Below the pieces are notes generated by a model. That model saw nothing but the letters and a program-made list of their open reading frames with translations. It had not been told where the DNA came from and did no database searches. Positions 43,943 through 53,049 of a stretch of 64,000 bases of DNA are shown here, one piece after another. A program made the translations under genes and the position numbers. The DNA is from Betaproteobacteria bacterium MOLA814 (GTDB lineage Bacteria; Pseudomonadota; Gammaproteobacteria; Burkholderiales; Burkholderiaceae_C): positions 455,931 through 519,930 of the forward strand of contig AYMW01000003.1 of NCBI GenBank assembly GCA_000496475.1. Direction: 5' to 3'. Each line of letters starts with the position of its first letter. Position 1 is the stretch's first letter.

Positions 43943-45889
43943 ATGCAACACACTTTTGTCAGCCTGCTAACCCACCACGCAAAGACGCGTCCCGACGCGC
44001 CTGCCATGCGCGAAAAGGCTTTTGGCATCTGGCAAGCCCTGTCTTGGGCTGACATGGCCCTGTTGGTCAACAACATAGCCGCAGGCTTGCACGCAGCCGG
44101 CCTGCGACGCGACGAGCACATGGTGGTGATTGGTGCCAACCGTCCCCGCTTGTACGCCACCATGCTGGCAGCCCAGTCCCTGGGCGCGATTCCAGTGCCC
44201 TTGTACCAAGACGCAACAGGGGCTGAGTGTGTCTTCCCCATAAACAACGCCGACATTCGCTTTGCTGTGGTGGAAGACCAAGAGCAAATCGACAAGATGC
44301 TGGACATCCGCGAACAGTGCCCCCAACTGAACCACTTGTACTATGACGAGTCGCGCGGTCTGCGCAACTACGAAGATCAAGGCTTGTCAGCCATTGACCA
44401 ACTGATTGAGTCGGGCCGTGGCTTCAATGCCAGCAACCCGAGTTTTATCAGCGGTGAGGTTGCCAAAGTCAAGCCCTCAGACGTAGCCGCCATGTTTTTT
44501 ACATCAGGCACTACGGGCAACCCTAAAGGTGTGGTGCACACCCACCACAGCTTGCTAGACCGCGCCATAGTGGGTGGCAAGTTTGACAAGCTTACACCGG
44601 CAGAAGAGGTGCTGGCCTACTTGCCTCCAGCGTGGATTGGGCAAAACATATTCAGTTATGCCCAGTGGTTGGCTGTTGGCTATGTGGTGAATTGCCCAGA
44701 ATCTGTTGCCACCGTGTCCATTGACTTGAACGAGGTAGGGCCCAGCTACTACTTCGCCCCGCCGCGCGTATTCGAGGGTTTGCTCACCAGCGTCATGATC
44801 CGCATGGAAGACGCAGGCGGCTTCAAGCGCGCCATCTTTCACTACTTCATGGGTGTGGCCAAACGTGTTGGCCCCAGCAAAATGAACGGCACAGCAGTCG
44901 GCTTAATGGACAACCTGTTGTATGGCTTGGGGAATATCGTGATGTACGGCCCACTGCGCAACAACCTAGGCATGTCGCGCGTGCGTGTGGCCTACACTGC
45001 AGGCGAAGCCATTGGCCCAGACTTGTTTAGTTTTTACCGCTCAATCGGCGTCAACCTCAAGCAGCTATACGGCTCTACAGAAACCGCCGTGTTTGTCTGT
45101 TTGCAGCCAGACCACCAGGCCAAGGCTGATACCGTAGGCATACCGTGCGAGGGCGTGGAGATCAAACTCAGTGACACAGGCGAGATATTGGTCAAATCGC
45201 CAGGTCTGCTGAAAGAATATTACAAAAACCCCGAAGCTACTGCAGAGGTTTTGAGCGCCGACGGCTGGTACCACACCAGCGATGCAGGCTTTTTAGACGC
45301 CGATGGCCACCTGAAAATCATTGACCGCGTGAAAGACGTGGGCCGCATCAAGGGCGGCGCGTTTGACGGCGCTATGTTCGCACCCAAATACGTTGAGAAC
45401 AAGCTCAAATTTTTCTCCTTTATCAAAGAGGCTGTGGCCTACGGCGACCAGCGCGAGCGGGTCTGCGTCATGGTCAACATCGACTTTGATGCCGTTGGCA
45501 ACTGGGCTGAAAGGCGCAACCTCTCCTACTCTGGCTACACAGATTTGGCCCAAAAGCCAGAGGTTTACCAACTGATTAAAGAGTGCATGGAGCAAGTCAA
45601 CGCCGACCTCAGCCGCGACGGGATGTTGGCAGGCTCACAAATTCACCGTTTCTTGGTCCTGCACAAAGAGCTGGACGCTGACGACGGGGAGCTCACACGC
45701 ACCAACAAGGTACGCCGCGGCTTTATTGCTGAGAAATTTTCAGAGCTGATTGACGCCCTATATGGCGACAAATCCGAGCAGTACATCAACACCGAAGTGA
45801 AGTTTGAAGACGGGCGCGTTGGAAGCGTTAGCGCCACGCTGAAAATCTCAAACACACAAGTGTTTGTCCCAATCAAGTCGCCCGCCTAA
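43943..45889 (+). CDS. AMP-dependent acyl-CoA synthetase (long-chain fatty-acid--CoA ligase type)
   Basis: 648 residues, ANL superfamily: activates a carboxylic acid to acyl-AMP and then acyl-CoA. Motifs: MFFTSGTTGNPKGVVHTHHS (P-loop), YGSTETAVF, GWYHTSDAGF and IIDRVKDVGRIKGG. It resembles the eukaryote-like long forms with an extended C-terminus (residues ~450-648). The first gene of a seven-gene + strand cluster with an ABC importer and a PaaK-like ligase, so its acid substrate is probably what the importer brings in (inference). ATG preceded by GGAGA. Confidence 0.92.
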   Translation: MQHTFVSLLTHHAKTRPDAPAMREKAFGIWQALSWADMALLVNNIAAGLHAAGLRRDEHMVVIGANRPRLYATMLAAQSLGAIPVPLYQDATGAECVFPINNADIRFAVVEDQEQIDKMLDIREQCPQLNHLYYDESRGLRNYEDQGLSAIDQLIESGRGFNASNPSFISGEVAKVKPSDVAAMFFTSGTTGNPKGVVHTHHSLLDRAIVGGKFDKLTPAEEVLAYLPPAWIGQNIFSYAQWLAVGYVVNCPESVATVSIDLNEVGPSYYFAPPRVFEGLLTSVMIRMEDAGGFKRAIFHYFMGVAKRVGPSKMNGTAVGLMDNLLYGLGNIVMYGPLRNNLGMSRVRVAYTAGEAIGPDLFSFYRSIGVNLKQLYGSTETAVFVCLQPDHQAKADTVGIPCEGVEIKLSDTGEILVKSPGLLKEYYKNPEATAEVLSADGWYHTSDAGFLDADGHLKIIDRVKDVGRIKGGAFDGAMFAPKYVENKLKFFSFIKEAVAYGDQRERVCVMVNIDFDAVGNWAERRNLSYSGYTDLAQKPEVYQLIKECMEQVNADLSRDGMLAGSQIHRFLVLHKELDADDGELTRTNKVRRGFIAEKFSELIDALYGDKSEQYINTEVKFEDGRVGSVSATLKISNTQVFVPIKSPA

Positions 45890-45942
45890 GCAGCTGCGTA
45901 CAGCGCTTTTAACTAACACCACATACACAAGCAACCTACAAC

Positions 45943-46728
45943 ATGGCTAAAAGACAAATAGGCGACGTGATACTGGATGTGAACAACATCAGTTTGCGCT
46001 TTGGCGGTATCAACGCATTAACCGACATTTCTTTTGATGTACGTGAGCACGAAGTGCGCGCCATTATTGGCCCCAACGGTGCCGGCAAAAGCTCCATGCT
46101 CAACTGCATCAACGGCGTATACCAGCCTCAAGAAGGCAGTATTTCGTTTCAAGGGCAGACTTTCAAACACATGAACAGCCGCCAAGTCGCCGAGATGGGC
46201 ATAGCACGCACCTTCCAAAGCTTGGCATTGTTCAAAGGCATGAGCGTGATTGACAACATCATGACAGGGCGCAACCTGCACATGACAAGCAACATCTTCC
46301 TGCAAGCGCTTCGCATTGGCCCCGCCGCTCGCGAAGAGGCTGAACACCGGGAGTTCGTGGAGCACATCATCGATTTCCTAGAAATTCAAGCCTTCCGCAA
46401 AACGCCTGTGGGCCAACTGCCCTACGGTTTACAAAAACGCGTGGACTTAGGTCGCGCATTGGCCATGGAGCCACAGGTACTGCTCCTAGACGAGCCTATG
46501 GCCGGTATGAACGTGGAAGAAAAGCAAGATATGTCTCGCTTCATCTTGGATGTTAACGACGAATTTGGGACCACCATCGTGCTCATTGAACACGACATGA
46601 GTGTGGTGATGGATATTTCTGACCGCGTGGTTGTATTGGATTACGGCAAAAAAATTGGCGACGGCACGCCGGCAGAGGTCCGCGCCAACGAAGACGTCAT
46701 CAGCGCCTACCTCGGTACCAGCCACTAA
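45943..46728 (+). CDS. livG: Branched-chain amino acid-type ABC transporter, ATP-binding protein (LivG-like)
   Basis: 261 residues. Walker A GPNGAGKSS near residue 47, the LivG-type SIGNATURE region LPYGLQKRVDLGRALAM in place of LSGGQ, Walker B LLLDEPMAGM and switch His in IEHDMSVVMD. Energises the importer together with LivF. The N-terminal VNNISLRFGGINALTDIS is typical for LivG. 53 bp after the ligase gene. The transported substrate is probably not leucine in view of the ligase neighbours. Confidence 0.93.
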   Translation: MAKRQIGDVILDVNNISLRFGGINALTDISFDVREHEVRAIIGPNGAGKSSMLNCINGVYQPQEGSISFQGQTFKHMNSRQVAEMGIARTFQSLALFKGMSVIDNIMTGRNLHMTSNIFLQALRIGPAAREEAEHREFVEHIIDFLEIQAFRKTPVGQLPYGLQKRVDLGRALAMEPQVLLLDEPMAGMNVEEKQDMSRFILDVNDEFGTTIVLIEHDMSVVMDISDRVVVLDYGKKIGDGTPAEVRANEDVISAYLGTSH

Positions 46729-46757
46729 ACGACACTCACTAAAAGCACTGAATCACC

Positions 46758-47687
46758 ATGGCATTTTTTCTAGAAACCCTCTTTGGCGGCCTCATGGCCG
46801 GCATGCTTTATTCGCTTGTCGCTTTGGGCTTTGTGCTCATTTTTAAAGCTTCAGGTGTGTTCAACTTTGCACAAGGCGCCATGGTGTTGTTTGCCGCTTT
46901 GGCCATGGCAAGGTTCGCAGAATGGATACCCAACTGGCTTGGCACTGACAGCTTGCTTATTGCCAATCTGCTGGCTTTTGTTGTAGCTGCCCTGTTGATG
47001 TTTTGCATGGCTTGGTTGGTCGAGCGTTTGGTATTGCGCCACTTGGTCAACCAAGAAGGCACCACGCTGTTAATGGCCACCCTAGGCATCAGCTACTTTG
47101 TGGACGGCCTAGGCCAGTCGCTGTTTGGCAGCGATATTTACCAGATCAACATTGGCATGCCAAAAGACCCCGTGTTCTTAATGGAGTCCACGTTTGAAGG
47201 TGGCGTTCTCATCAGTCTAGAAGACTTGTATGCCGCCCTGATTGCCGCTGCATTGGTCATTACCTTGTCGCTGTTTTTCAACAAAACCAAAACAGGTCGC
47301 GCACTACGCGCTGTGGCAGATGACCACCAAGCTGCACAAAGTATTGGCATTCCGTTGAACCGTATCTGGGTGATCGTGTGGTGTGTGGCTGGCATCGTGG
47401 CCTTGGTCGCAGGCATGATTTGGGGCTCAAAGATGGGCGTTCAATTCTCGTTAACGACGGTGGCTTTACGCGCATTACCAGTGATCATTTTGGGTGGCTT
47501 AACGTCTGTACCTGGGGCCATTATTGGCGGGCTCATCATCGGTGTCGGTGAAAAGCTGTCGGAAGTGTATTTAGGTGGTTTCGTTGGCGGCGGCATAGAG
47601 ATTTGGTTTGCCTACATGCTCGCGCTGGTCGTGCTGATGTTCCGCCCACAAGGTTTGTTTGGCGAAAAAATTATTAACCGCGTCTAA
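46758..47687 (+). CDS. livH: Branched-chain amino acid-type ABC transporter permease (LivH-like)
   Basis: 309 residues, about eight membrane helices. The N-terminus FLETLFGGLMAGMLYSLVALGFVLIF and NFAQGAMVLF are LivH landmarks, with GRALRAVADDHQAAQSIGIPLNRIW, the EAA-like loop that contacts the ATPase, and IIGGLTSVPGAIIGGLIIGV (position of the letter changes omitted) near the C-terminus. Forms the channel with LivM. 29 bp after livG. Confidence 0.94.
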   Translation: MAFFLETLFGGLMAGMLYSLVALGFVLIFKASGVFNFAQGAMVLFAALAMARFAEWIPNWLGTDSLLIANLLAFVVAALLMFCMAWLVERLVLRHLVNQEGTTLLMATLGISYFVDGLGQSLFGSDIYQINIGMPKDPVFLMESTFEGGVLISLEDLYAALIAAALVITLSLFFNKTKTGRALRAVADDHQAAQSIGIPLNRIWVIVWCVAGIVALVAGMIWGSKMGVQFSLTTVALRALPVIILGGLTSVPGAIIGGLIIGVGEKLSEVYLGGFVGGGIEIWFAYMLALVVLMFRPQGLFGEKIINRV

Positions 47688-47737
47688 GCCCGGTTCCACT
47701 CACACAACAGCCTGCACACTACAACGAGATAACGCAC

Positions 47738-48814
47738 ATGTTTTACAGAGAAAACGGTCAATTTAAAACCAGCTATGCAGCTGACCAACAAATATTCGCC
47801 ATTGCACAAGACAAATGGGCGGTGCTGGGCATCGTCGCATTTGCGTTCTTTGCTGTCCCGTTCATAGCCGATGAATACATGATGCGCGCCATCTTAATTC
47901 CCTTTCTCATATTGGCATTAGCCGCTGTGGGAGTGAATATTTTGGTCGGCTACTGCGGCCAAATATCGCTAGGCTCAGGTGCCTTCATGGCGGTTGGGGC
48001 TTACGCGGCGTACAACACTTACGTGCGAATTGACGGTATGCCCCTGATCGTCGCCATGCTGTCTGGCGGTTTTTTTGCAACATTGGTCGGCATGGTGTTC
48101 GGCATACCTAGCCTGCGTGTGAAGGGCTTGTATTTAGCCGTCGCAACGCTGGCCGCACAGTTCTTTTGCGACTGGGCGTTTCTTAGAATTGGTTGGTTCA
48201 CCAACAACACACCCAGCGGCTCAGTGGCCGTGTCTAACCTCCATATTTTCAACTGGACCATAGACTCCCCTGTAGACAAGTACTTGTTCTGCTTGGGCAT
48301 GTTGACGGTCTTTGCGCTGTTGGCTAAAAACTTGGTGCGCTCTCACATTGGTCGCGAGTGGATGGCCATTCGCGACATGGACGTTGCCGCTGCTGTTATT
48401 GGCATCAGGCCCATGTACGCCAAGCTGTCCGCCTTTGGTGTGAGCTCATTCATTGTGGGCGTAGCCGGTGCCATGTGGGGCTTTGTGCACTTAGGGGCGT
48501 GGGAGCCCGCTGCGTTCTCAATCGACCGCTCATTCCAGCTGCTGTTCATCGTCATTATTGGCGGCATGGGCTCCATCATGGGCAGTTTCTTTGGGGCTGC
48601 ATTTATTGTGATTCTTCCCATCTTCTTAAACCAGTTTTTACCCGCTCTAGGCGCGTTGGTTGGTATTGATATTTCTACTGCAGGCGTTGCTCACGCTGAG
48701 TTCATGATTTTTGGCGCACTCATTGTGTGGTTCTTGATTGTTGAGCCACACGGCCTGGCCAAGCTGTGGAGCATGGGCAAGCAAAAGCTGCGTTTGTGGC
48801 CATTCCCTCATTAA
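47738..48814 (+). CDS. livM: Branched-chain amino acid-type ABC transporter permease (LivM-like)
   Basis: 358 residues with about nine membrane helices after a soluble N-terminus of ~25 residues. LivM landmarks: LAAVGVNILVGYCGQISLGS, GAFMAVGAYAA, FGIPSLRVKGLYLAVATLAA, GREWMAIRDMDVAAAVIGI (ATPase contact loop) and IIGGMGSIMGSFFGAAFI. 50 bp after livH; 113 bp before the binding-protein gene. Confidence 0.94.
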   Translation: MFYRENGQFKTSYAADQQIFAIAQDKWAVLGIVAFAFFAVPFIADEYMMRAILIPFLILALAAVGVNILVGYCGQISLGSGAFMAVGAYAAYNTYVRIDGMPLIVAMLSGGFFATLVGMVFGIPSLRVKGLYLAVATLAAQFFCDWAFLRIGWFTNNTPSGSVAVSNLHIFNWTIDSPVDKYLFCLGMLTVFALLAKNLVRSHIGREWMAIRDMDVAAAVIGIRPMYAKLSAFGVSSFIVGVAGAMWGFVHLGAWEPAAFSIDRSFQLLFIVIIGGMGSIMGSFFGAAFIVILPIFLNQFLPALGALVGIDISTAGVAHAEFMIFGALIVWFLIVEPHGLAKLWSMGKQKLRLWPFPH

Positions 48815-48844
48815 TGTGTAGTTAACCGTATATGTTTCCCCGTG

Positions 48845-48890
48845 TGGTGTTGGGCTACAAAAGTGCTCATGAGGCACAAGTCCAACACCA
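48845..48890 (+). other. Intercistronic stem-loop before the binding-protein gene
   Basis: TGGTGTTGG (48845-48853) pairs exactly with CCAACACCA (48882-48890). The loop carries a small inner hairpin GTGC/GCAC. It lies in the leader of the binding-protein gene, about 25 bp before its AGGAG ribosome binding site. It may protect or expose the start of the downstream message. Confidence 0.55.
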
Positions 48891-48927
48891 TGCATTTTCA
48901 GCGCTTCAACCTTTAGGAGACAACCTC

Positions 48928-50256
48928 ATGAAGCTACGACAATTAGCCCTAGCAGCCACCATGGCCGCCGCTGGCTTGACCAGTGCTGTGGTCACCACAG
49001 CAGCCACTGCGGCAGAGCAGTTTTTCCCAGCATTGGTGTACCGAACAGGCGCTTACGCGCCCAATGGTGCCCCATTTGCAAATGGCTACATCGACTACCT
49101 CAAGCTCACCAACGTGCGCGGCGGAATCAATGGCGTCAAAGTATCTTATGAGGAGTGCGAAACAGGCTACGCCACCGACCGTGGTGTGGAATGTTACGAG
49201 CGCTTAAAAGGCAAGAACGGCGGCGCAACAGTTTTCCAACCACTGTCTACCGGCATCACTTTTGCGTTAACAGAAAAAGCCCCTAAGGACGAGATTCCGC
49301 TCATCACCTCAGGCTATGGCCGCAGCGAGTCTGCTGACGGCGGCGTCTTCAAGTGGAACTTCCCATTGGTGGGTACCTACTGGACCGCAGTTGACGTATT
49401 GATCCAGCACATCGGCGCCAAAGCCGGTGGTATGGACAAGCTCAAAGGCAAAACCATTGGCTTGGTTTACCACGACAGTCCATACGGCAAAGAGGCTATT
49501 CCCATGTTGGAAATGCGTGCTGCCATGCACGGCTTTAAGGCCTTGCTGCTGCCTGTTACACACCCTGGTGTGGAACAAAAAGCAACCTGGTTGAAGGTGC
49601 GTCGCGACCGTCCTGATTACGTGTTGCTGTGGGGTTGGGGTGTCATGAACTCCACCGCCATCAAGGAAGCACAAGCCACAGGCTACCCCCGCGAGAAGAT
49701 GTACGGCGTGTGGTGGTCAGGTGCAGAACCTGATGTGAAAGACGTGGCTGCTGGTGCTAAAGGCTACAACGCCTTGGCATTGCAACACGGCGCTGAGCCA
49801 AACGCTGATGTGGTCAAGGAGGTCTTGAGCAAACTACACGGCAAAGGCAACGGCACAGGTCCTCAAGAAGAGGTAGGCCAAGTGCTGTACATGCGTGGTC
49901 TGGTAGCTGCTGCCATGGCGGTTGAAGGCGTGCGTTCAGCGCAAGTCAAATACGGCAACAAGGTAGTGACCGGCGCAGAAATGCGTTGGGGCTTGGAGAA
50001 CCTGGACATCACAGAAGCTCAAATCAAAAAAATTGGTTTGAATGGCGTGATGAAACCAGTGTCAACCTCTTGTAAAGACCACATGGGTGCGGGCGCTGCG
50101 CGCGTTCACACATGGGACGGCACCAAGTGGGTCTTCACCTCTGACTGGTTAGAGGCAGACATGGCCATCATCAACCCCATGGTCAAAGCCGCTGCTGACA
50201 AATACGCAGCAGGAAAAGGCCTGAAGCGCCGTCCTGCATCTGACTGCAGCTCTTGA
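48928..50256 (+). CDS. Periplasmic substrate-binding protein of the ABC importer (LivJ/K-like)
   Basis: 442 residues from the ATG at 48928 with AGGAG at 48915-48919; an open frame to 48832 is not needed. A Sec signal peptide is seen (MKLRQLALAATMAAAGLTSA..., cleavage likely after the second AxA near residue 29). The Peripla_BP_6 fold follows: FPALVYRTGAYAPNGAPFANG, VSYEECETGYATDRGVECYERL, VTHPGVEQKATWLKVRRDRPDYV. This subgroup is larger than LivK (~345 mature). Aromatic residues line the likely site, but the ligand is unknown. It is framed by stem-loops on both sides. Confidence 0.92.
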   Translation: MKLRQLALAATMAAAGLTSAVVTTAATAAEQFFPALVYRTGAYAPNGAPFANGYIDYLKLTNVRGGINGVKVSYEECETGYATDRGVECYERLKGKNGGATVFQPLSTGITFALTEKAPKDEIPLITSGYGRSESADGGVFKWNFPLVGTYWTAVDVLIQHIGAKAGGMDKLKGKTIGLVYHDSPYGKEAIPMLEMRAAMHGFKALLLPVTHPGVEQKATWLKVRRDRPDYVLLWGWGVMNSTAIKEAQATGYPREKMYGVWWSGAEPDVKDVAAGAKGYNALALQHGAEPNADVVKEVLSKLHGKGNGTGPQEEVGQVLYMRGLVAAAMAVEGVRSAQVKYGNKVVTGAEMRWGLENLDITEAQIKKIGLNGVMKPVSTSCKDHMGAGAARVHTWDGTKWVFTSDWLEADMAIINPMVKAAADKYAAGKGLKRRPASDCSS

Positions 50257-50268
50257 TCGTTTGAAACT

Positions 50269-50303
50269 ATACCCACCACAGGCTGATGGCCTGCGGTGGG
50301 TAT
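50269..50303 (+). other. Stem-loop directly after the binding-protein gene
   Basis: 15-base arms ATACCCACCACAGGC and GCCTGCGGTGGGTAT pair at 14 of 15 positions around a 5-nt loop, starting 12 bp after the stop codon. No T run follows, so it looks like a 3' stabilising structure rather than a terminator. Confidence 0.65.
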
Positions 50304-50340
50304 CCACACCGGCTTGTGCGGCACACGACGCGCCCAGGCT

Positions 50341-50417
50341 CTTGTGTCAAACCGCTTAAACGCTTGCGCCTTACAACCATGCGACTTAAGCGGCTTGACA
50401 CAAGCCCTCTCTTTTTT
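50341..50417 (+). terminator. Long inverted repeat plus T run before livF, possible attenuator
   Basis: 50341-50359 (CTTGTGTCAAACCGCTTAA) pairs with 50386-50404 at 18 of 19 positions, with a 26-nt loop; TTTTTT follows at 50412-50417. It lies inside the operon, upstream of livF, so partial termination would lower livF and ligase levels relative to the binding protein. Confidence 0.6.
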
Positions 50418-50438
50418 CGTGCTCAGCAGAAAGACTCT

Positions 50439-51269
50439 ATGAACGACAGCACCACCCCGGCCAGCGCCGATCAAACCGTCCTCAACGTCAACGGCATTGA
50501 GGTCATTTACAACCATGTCATCTTGGTGCTGAAAGGCGTGTCACTGCACGTCCAAAAAGGGCAAATTGCTGCGATCTTGGGTGGTAATGGCGCGGGTAAG
50601 ACCACCACGCTGCGTGCCATTTCTAACCTGTTACAAGGGGAGCGCGGTGAGGTGACCAAAGGCTCAATTGAGCTGCGCGGCGAACGCATTGAGAACCTAA
50701 CCCCATCTGACCTTGTGAAGCGCGGTGTGGTTCAAGTCATGGAAGGGCGGCATTGCTTTGCTCACTTAACCATTGAAGAGAACCTCTTAACGGGTGCATA
50801 CACGCGCACAGACAAGGCTGAAATTGCAGCCAACCTAGAGAAGGTTTACAACTACTTTCCTCGCCTCAAGACACGCCGTTCTTCTTTAGCGGCGTACACC
50901 TCGGGCGGTGAGCAGCAAATGTGTGCGATTGGGCGAGCCATCATGGCCAGCCCCAGCGTGGTGCTGCTGGACGAGCCATCTATGGGCTTGGCGCCACAGA
51001 TCGTAGAAGAGGTGTTTGAAATTGTGAAAGACCTCAACACCAAAGAAGGCGTGACGTTTTTGATTGCCGAGCAAAACACCAACATGGCACTGAAGTACTC
51101 TGACTACGGCTACATCATGGAGTCGGGCCGTATCGTGATGGACGGCGTTGCCGCTGACTTGCGCAACAACGAAGACGTGAAAGAGTTTTACCTAGGCATG
51201 GGTGGTGGCGAGCGCAAATCGTTCAAAGACGTTAAAAGCTACAAGCGGCGCAAGCGCTGGTTGGCATAA
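50439..51269 (+). CDS. livF: Branched-chain amino acid-type ABC transporter, ATP-binding protein (LivF-like)
   Basis: 276 residues from the ATG at 50439; a longer frame exists but begins within the hairpin region. Walker A ILGGNGAGKTT, VVQVMEGRHCFAHLTIEENL, signature YTSGGEQQMCAIGRAIMA, Walker B VVLLDEPSMGLAP and switch EQNTNMAL. The last ~20 residues are a basic tail (SYKRRKRW). Works with LivG. 182 bp after the binding-protein gene, with two stem-loops in the gap. Confidence 0.93.
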   Translation: MNDSTTPASADQTVLNVNGIEVIYNHVILVLKGVSLHVQKGQIAAILGGNGAGKTTTLRAISNLLQGERGEVTKGSIELRGERIENLTPSDLVKRGVVQVMEGRHCFAHLTIEENLLTGAYTRTDKAEIAANLEKVYNYFPRLKTRRSSLAAYTSGGEQQMCAIGRAIMASPSVVLLDEPSMGLAPQIVEEVFEIVKDLNTKEGVTFLIAEQNTNMALKYSDYGYIMESGRIVMDGVAADLRNNEDVKEFYLGMGGGERKSFKDVKSYKRRKRWLA

Positions 51270-51325
51270 GAACCCCCTACCCACCTTATTTATACCAAGC
51301 CCGACATAGCCTTCGGGATACACGC

Positions 51326-52579
51326 ATGACACAAACGCATTACGACGACTTAGAAATTCAAACGCCGCTGGACAGGTCCACACGCCTGCTGGGCCAACTG
51401 CCCGCACTGGTGGCGCACGCGCAAACCAACACAGGCGCGTTTGCAGATATTCTCAAAGGCGTTGATGCCACTGGCGTTAACAGCCTAGCCGCACTCGCCC
51501 AGTTGCCTGTGACGCGCAAACACGAGCTGCTAGCGCGCCAACAAGCTGGACGCGCCGCTGACGCATTTGGCGGATTTTCAACACTGGTTTATGGCAAGGA
51601 CATGCCCCATGTGTTTGCCAGTCCAGGCGCCATTTATGAGCCGGAAGGCAACACGCCTGACTACTGGCGTACGGCGCGCGCGCTGTACGGCGCTGGTTTT
51701 AGAGCCGGCGAACTCATTCACAACTGCTTCTCCTACCACTTCACACCAGCCGGCTCCATGATGGACTGCGCAGCACGGGCCATGGGCTGTACCGTGTTTC
51801 CTGGCGGTATTGGCCAAACCGAACAGCAAGTCACCGCCATGGCCGAGTTGAAGCCTGCTGGCTACATAGGCACGCCTAGCTTTTTACGCATTATCTTGGA
51901 CAAAGCAGCTGAAATGGGTATCGCCTTGCCCAGCGTCACCAAAGCACTGGTATCTGGCGAGGCGCTGCCACCGTCGTTGCGCGCTTGGTTTAAAGACCGC
52001 GGTATTGCCGTTTACCAGTGCTACGCCACCGCCGACGTAGGCCTCATTGCCTACGAGACCAGTGCCTTAGAAGGCATGGTGATCGACGAAGGCGTCATTG
52101 TAGAAATTGTTCGCCCTGGCACTGGTGAGCCAATACCTGAGGGGGAAGTTGGTGAGTTGGTCATCACCACACTCAACCCAGCCTACCCCCTGATTCGATT
52201 TGGCACAGGGGACCTGTCGGCGGTGCTAAGCGGCAGCTGCCCAACAGGACGCACCAATAAACGCATTACGGGTTGGATGGGACGGGCTGACCAAACCACC
52301 AAAGTGCGCGGTATGTTTGTGCACCCTGGTCAAGTTAATGATGTGATGCGCAAATTCCCCGAACTCAGTGGACGCGCGCGCTTGGTGGTGACGGGTGCCA
52401 TGGCCAACGATGCCATGTCGCTGCACGTTGAAGCAGAGTCCATCAGCGACAGTCTCCTAGAACGCTTGGGCACCGCTGTGCGCGAAACCACCAAGCTGCG
52501 GGCTGATATCGTTACAGCGGCTCCGGGCTCATTGCCCAACGACGGCAAGGTCATTGAAGACGCGCGCAGTTACGACTAG
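51326..52579 (+). CDS. Phenylacetate--CoA ligase-like (PaaK family) AMP-binding enzyme
   Basis: 417 residues. The PaaK fold is recognised by VTRKHELLARQQAG, FSYHFTPAGSMMD, YIGTPSFLRIILDKA, VSGEALPPSLRAWFKDRG, YATADVGLIAYE, PLIRFGTGDLS and GRADQTTKVRGMFVHPGQV. The usual N-terminal glycine-rich P-loop of ANL enzymes is weak here (SPGAIYEPEG at that place), as in several PaaK-like proteins of unknown substrate. Last gene of the importer operon; likely activates an imported aromatic or related acid. Confidence 0.87.
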   Translation: MTQTHYDDLEIQTPLDRSTRLLGQLPALVAHAQTNTGAFADILKGVDATGVNSLAALAQLPVTRKHELLARQQAGRAADAFGGFSTLVYGKDMPHVFASPGAIYEPEGNTPDYWRTARALYGAGFRAGELIHNCFSYHFTPAGSMMDCAARAMGCTVFPGGIGQTEQQVTAMAELKPAGYIGTPSFLRIILDKAAEMGIALPSVTKALVSGEALPPSLRAWFKDRGIAVYQCYATADVGLIAYETSALEGMVIDEGVIVEIVRPGTGEPIPEGEVGELVITTLNPAYPLIRFGTGDLSAVLSGSCPTGRTNKRITGWMGRADQTTKVRGMFVHPGQVNDVMRKFPELSGRARLVVTGAMANDAMSLHVEAESISDSLLERLGTAVRETTKLRADIVTAAPGSLPNDGKVIEDARSYD

Positions 52580-52597
52580 ACCATGCGTTTTCAACTT

Positions 52598-52667
52598 GTC
52601 AGTAGCTGCCTTGTTTGGCGTGCCACTGAGGATTCCCGAATGGGTTCTCAACAAGGCTTTAGCTGAC
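52598..52667. terminator. Possible bidirectional terminator hairpin between convergent operons
   Basis: GCCTTGTT (52608-52615) and AACAAGGC (52650-52657) pair perfectly, with outer GTCAG/CTGAC pairs and an internal loop; the loop is long (34 nt). It lies between the PaaK-like gene and the end of the flagellar operon and overlaps the last codons of the DUF1840 gene. No long T run. Confidence 0.35.
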
Positions 52668-53006
52668 GGTCCACGTGACAGCCACTTGCTCAGCAACAGA
52701 CGCGTTGAGCATGCTGATAACAGGCGTGAAGCGCTGCGCCCAACTCACACTGACTTGTTCATCCAACCCGTCTTCATCACCTTGGACTGGGCTATGGCCT
52801 GTGTCCACATTGGCTTGGCTGGCGCCATTGACGCCGTCGCTGTATCTGTCCGCATACGCGTTTAAGGCCGCTATGGCATCGGCCATCTCGCTTGGCTGCA
52901 ATATACCCGCCACGTCACCAGACTTGCCCCAAACGCCCACCAACACCTGGCCTTGGGCGTTGAACATCATGATGTCTGCGCTTGCCTTAGATTTGAATTT
53001 AAACAC
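52659..53006 (-). CDS. DUF1840 domain protein
   Basis: 115 residues from a GTG at 53006, which is placed 6 bases after a strong AAAGGAG site and gives the family start MFKFKSKASADIMMF. An upstream in-frame TTG is less likely. DUF1840 landmarks are FKSKA.AD.MMF, ILQPSEMADAIAALNAYADR and, near the end, VSWAQRFTPVISMLNAS. The function is unknown; the family is mostly beta-proteobacterial. It follows fliJ by 43 bp on the same strand and may be read through from the flagellar operon. Confidence 0.85.
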   Translation of the reverse strand: MFKFKSKASADIMMFNAQGQVLVGVWGKSGDVAGILQPSEMADAIAALNAYADRYSDGVNGASQANVDTGHSPVQGDEDGLDEQVSVSWAQRFTPVISMLNASVAEQVAVTWTVS

Positions 53007-53049
53007 CACGAACTCCTTTAACAAGCTGTGTGTTCAGCTGCTCACATCA

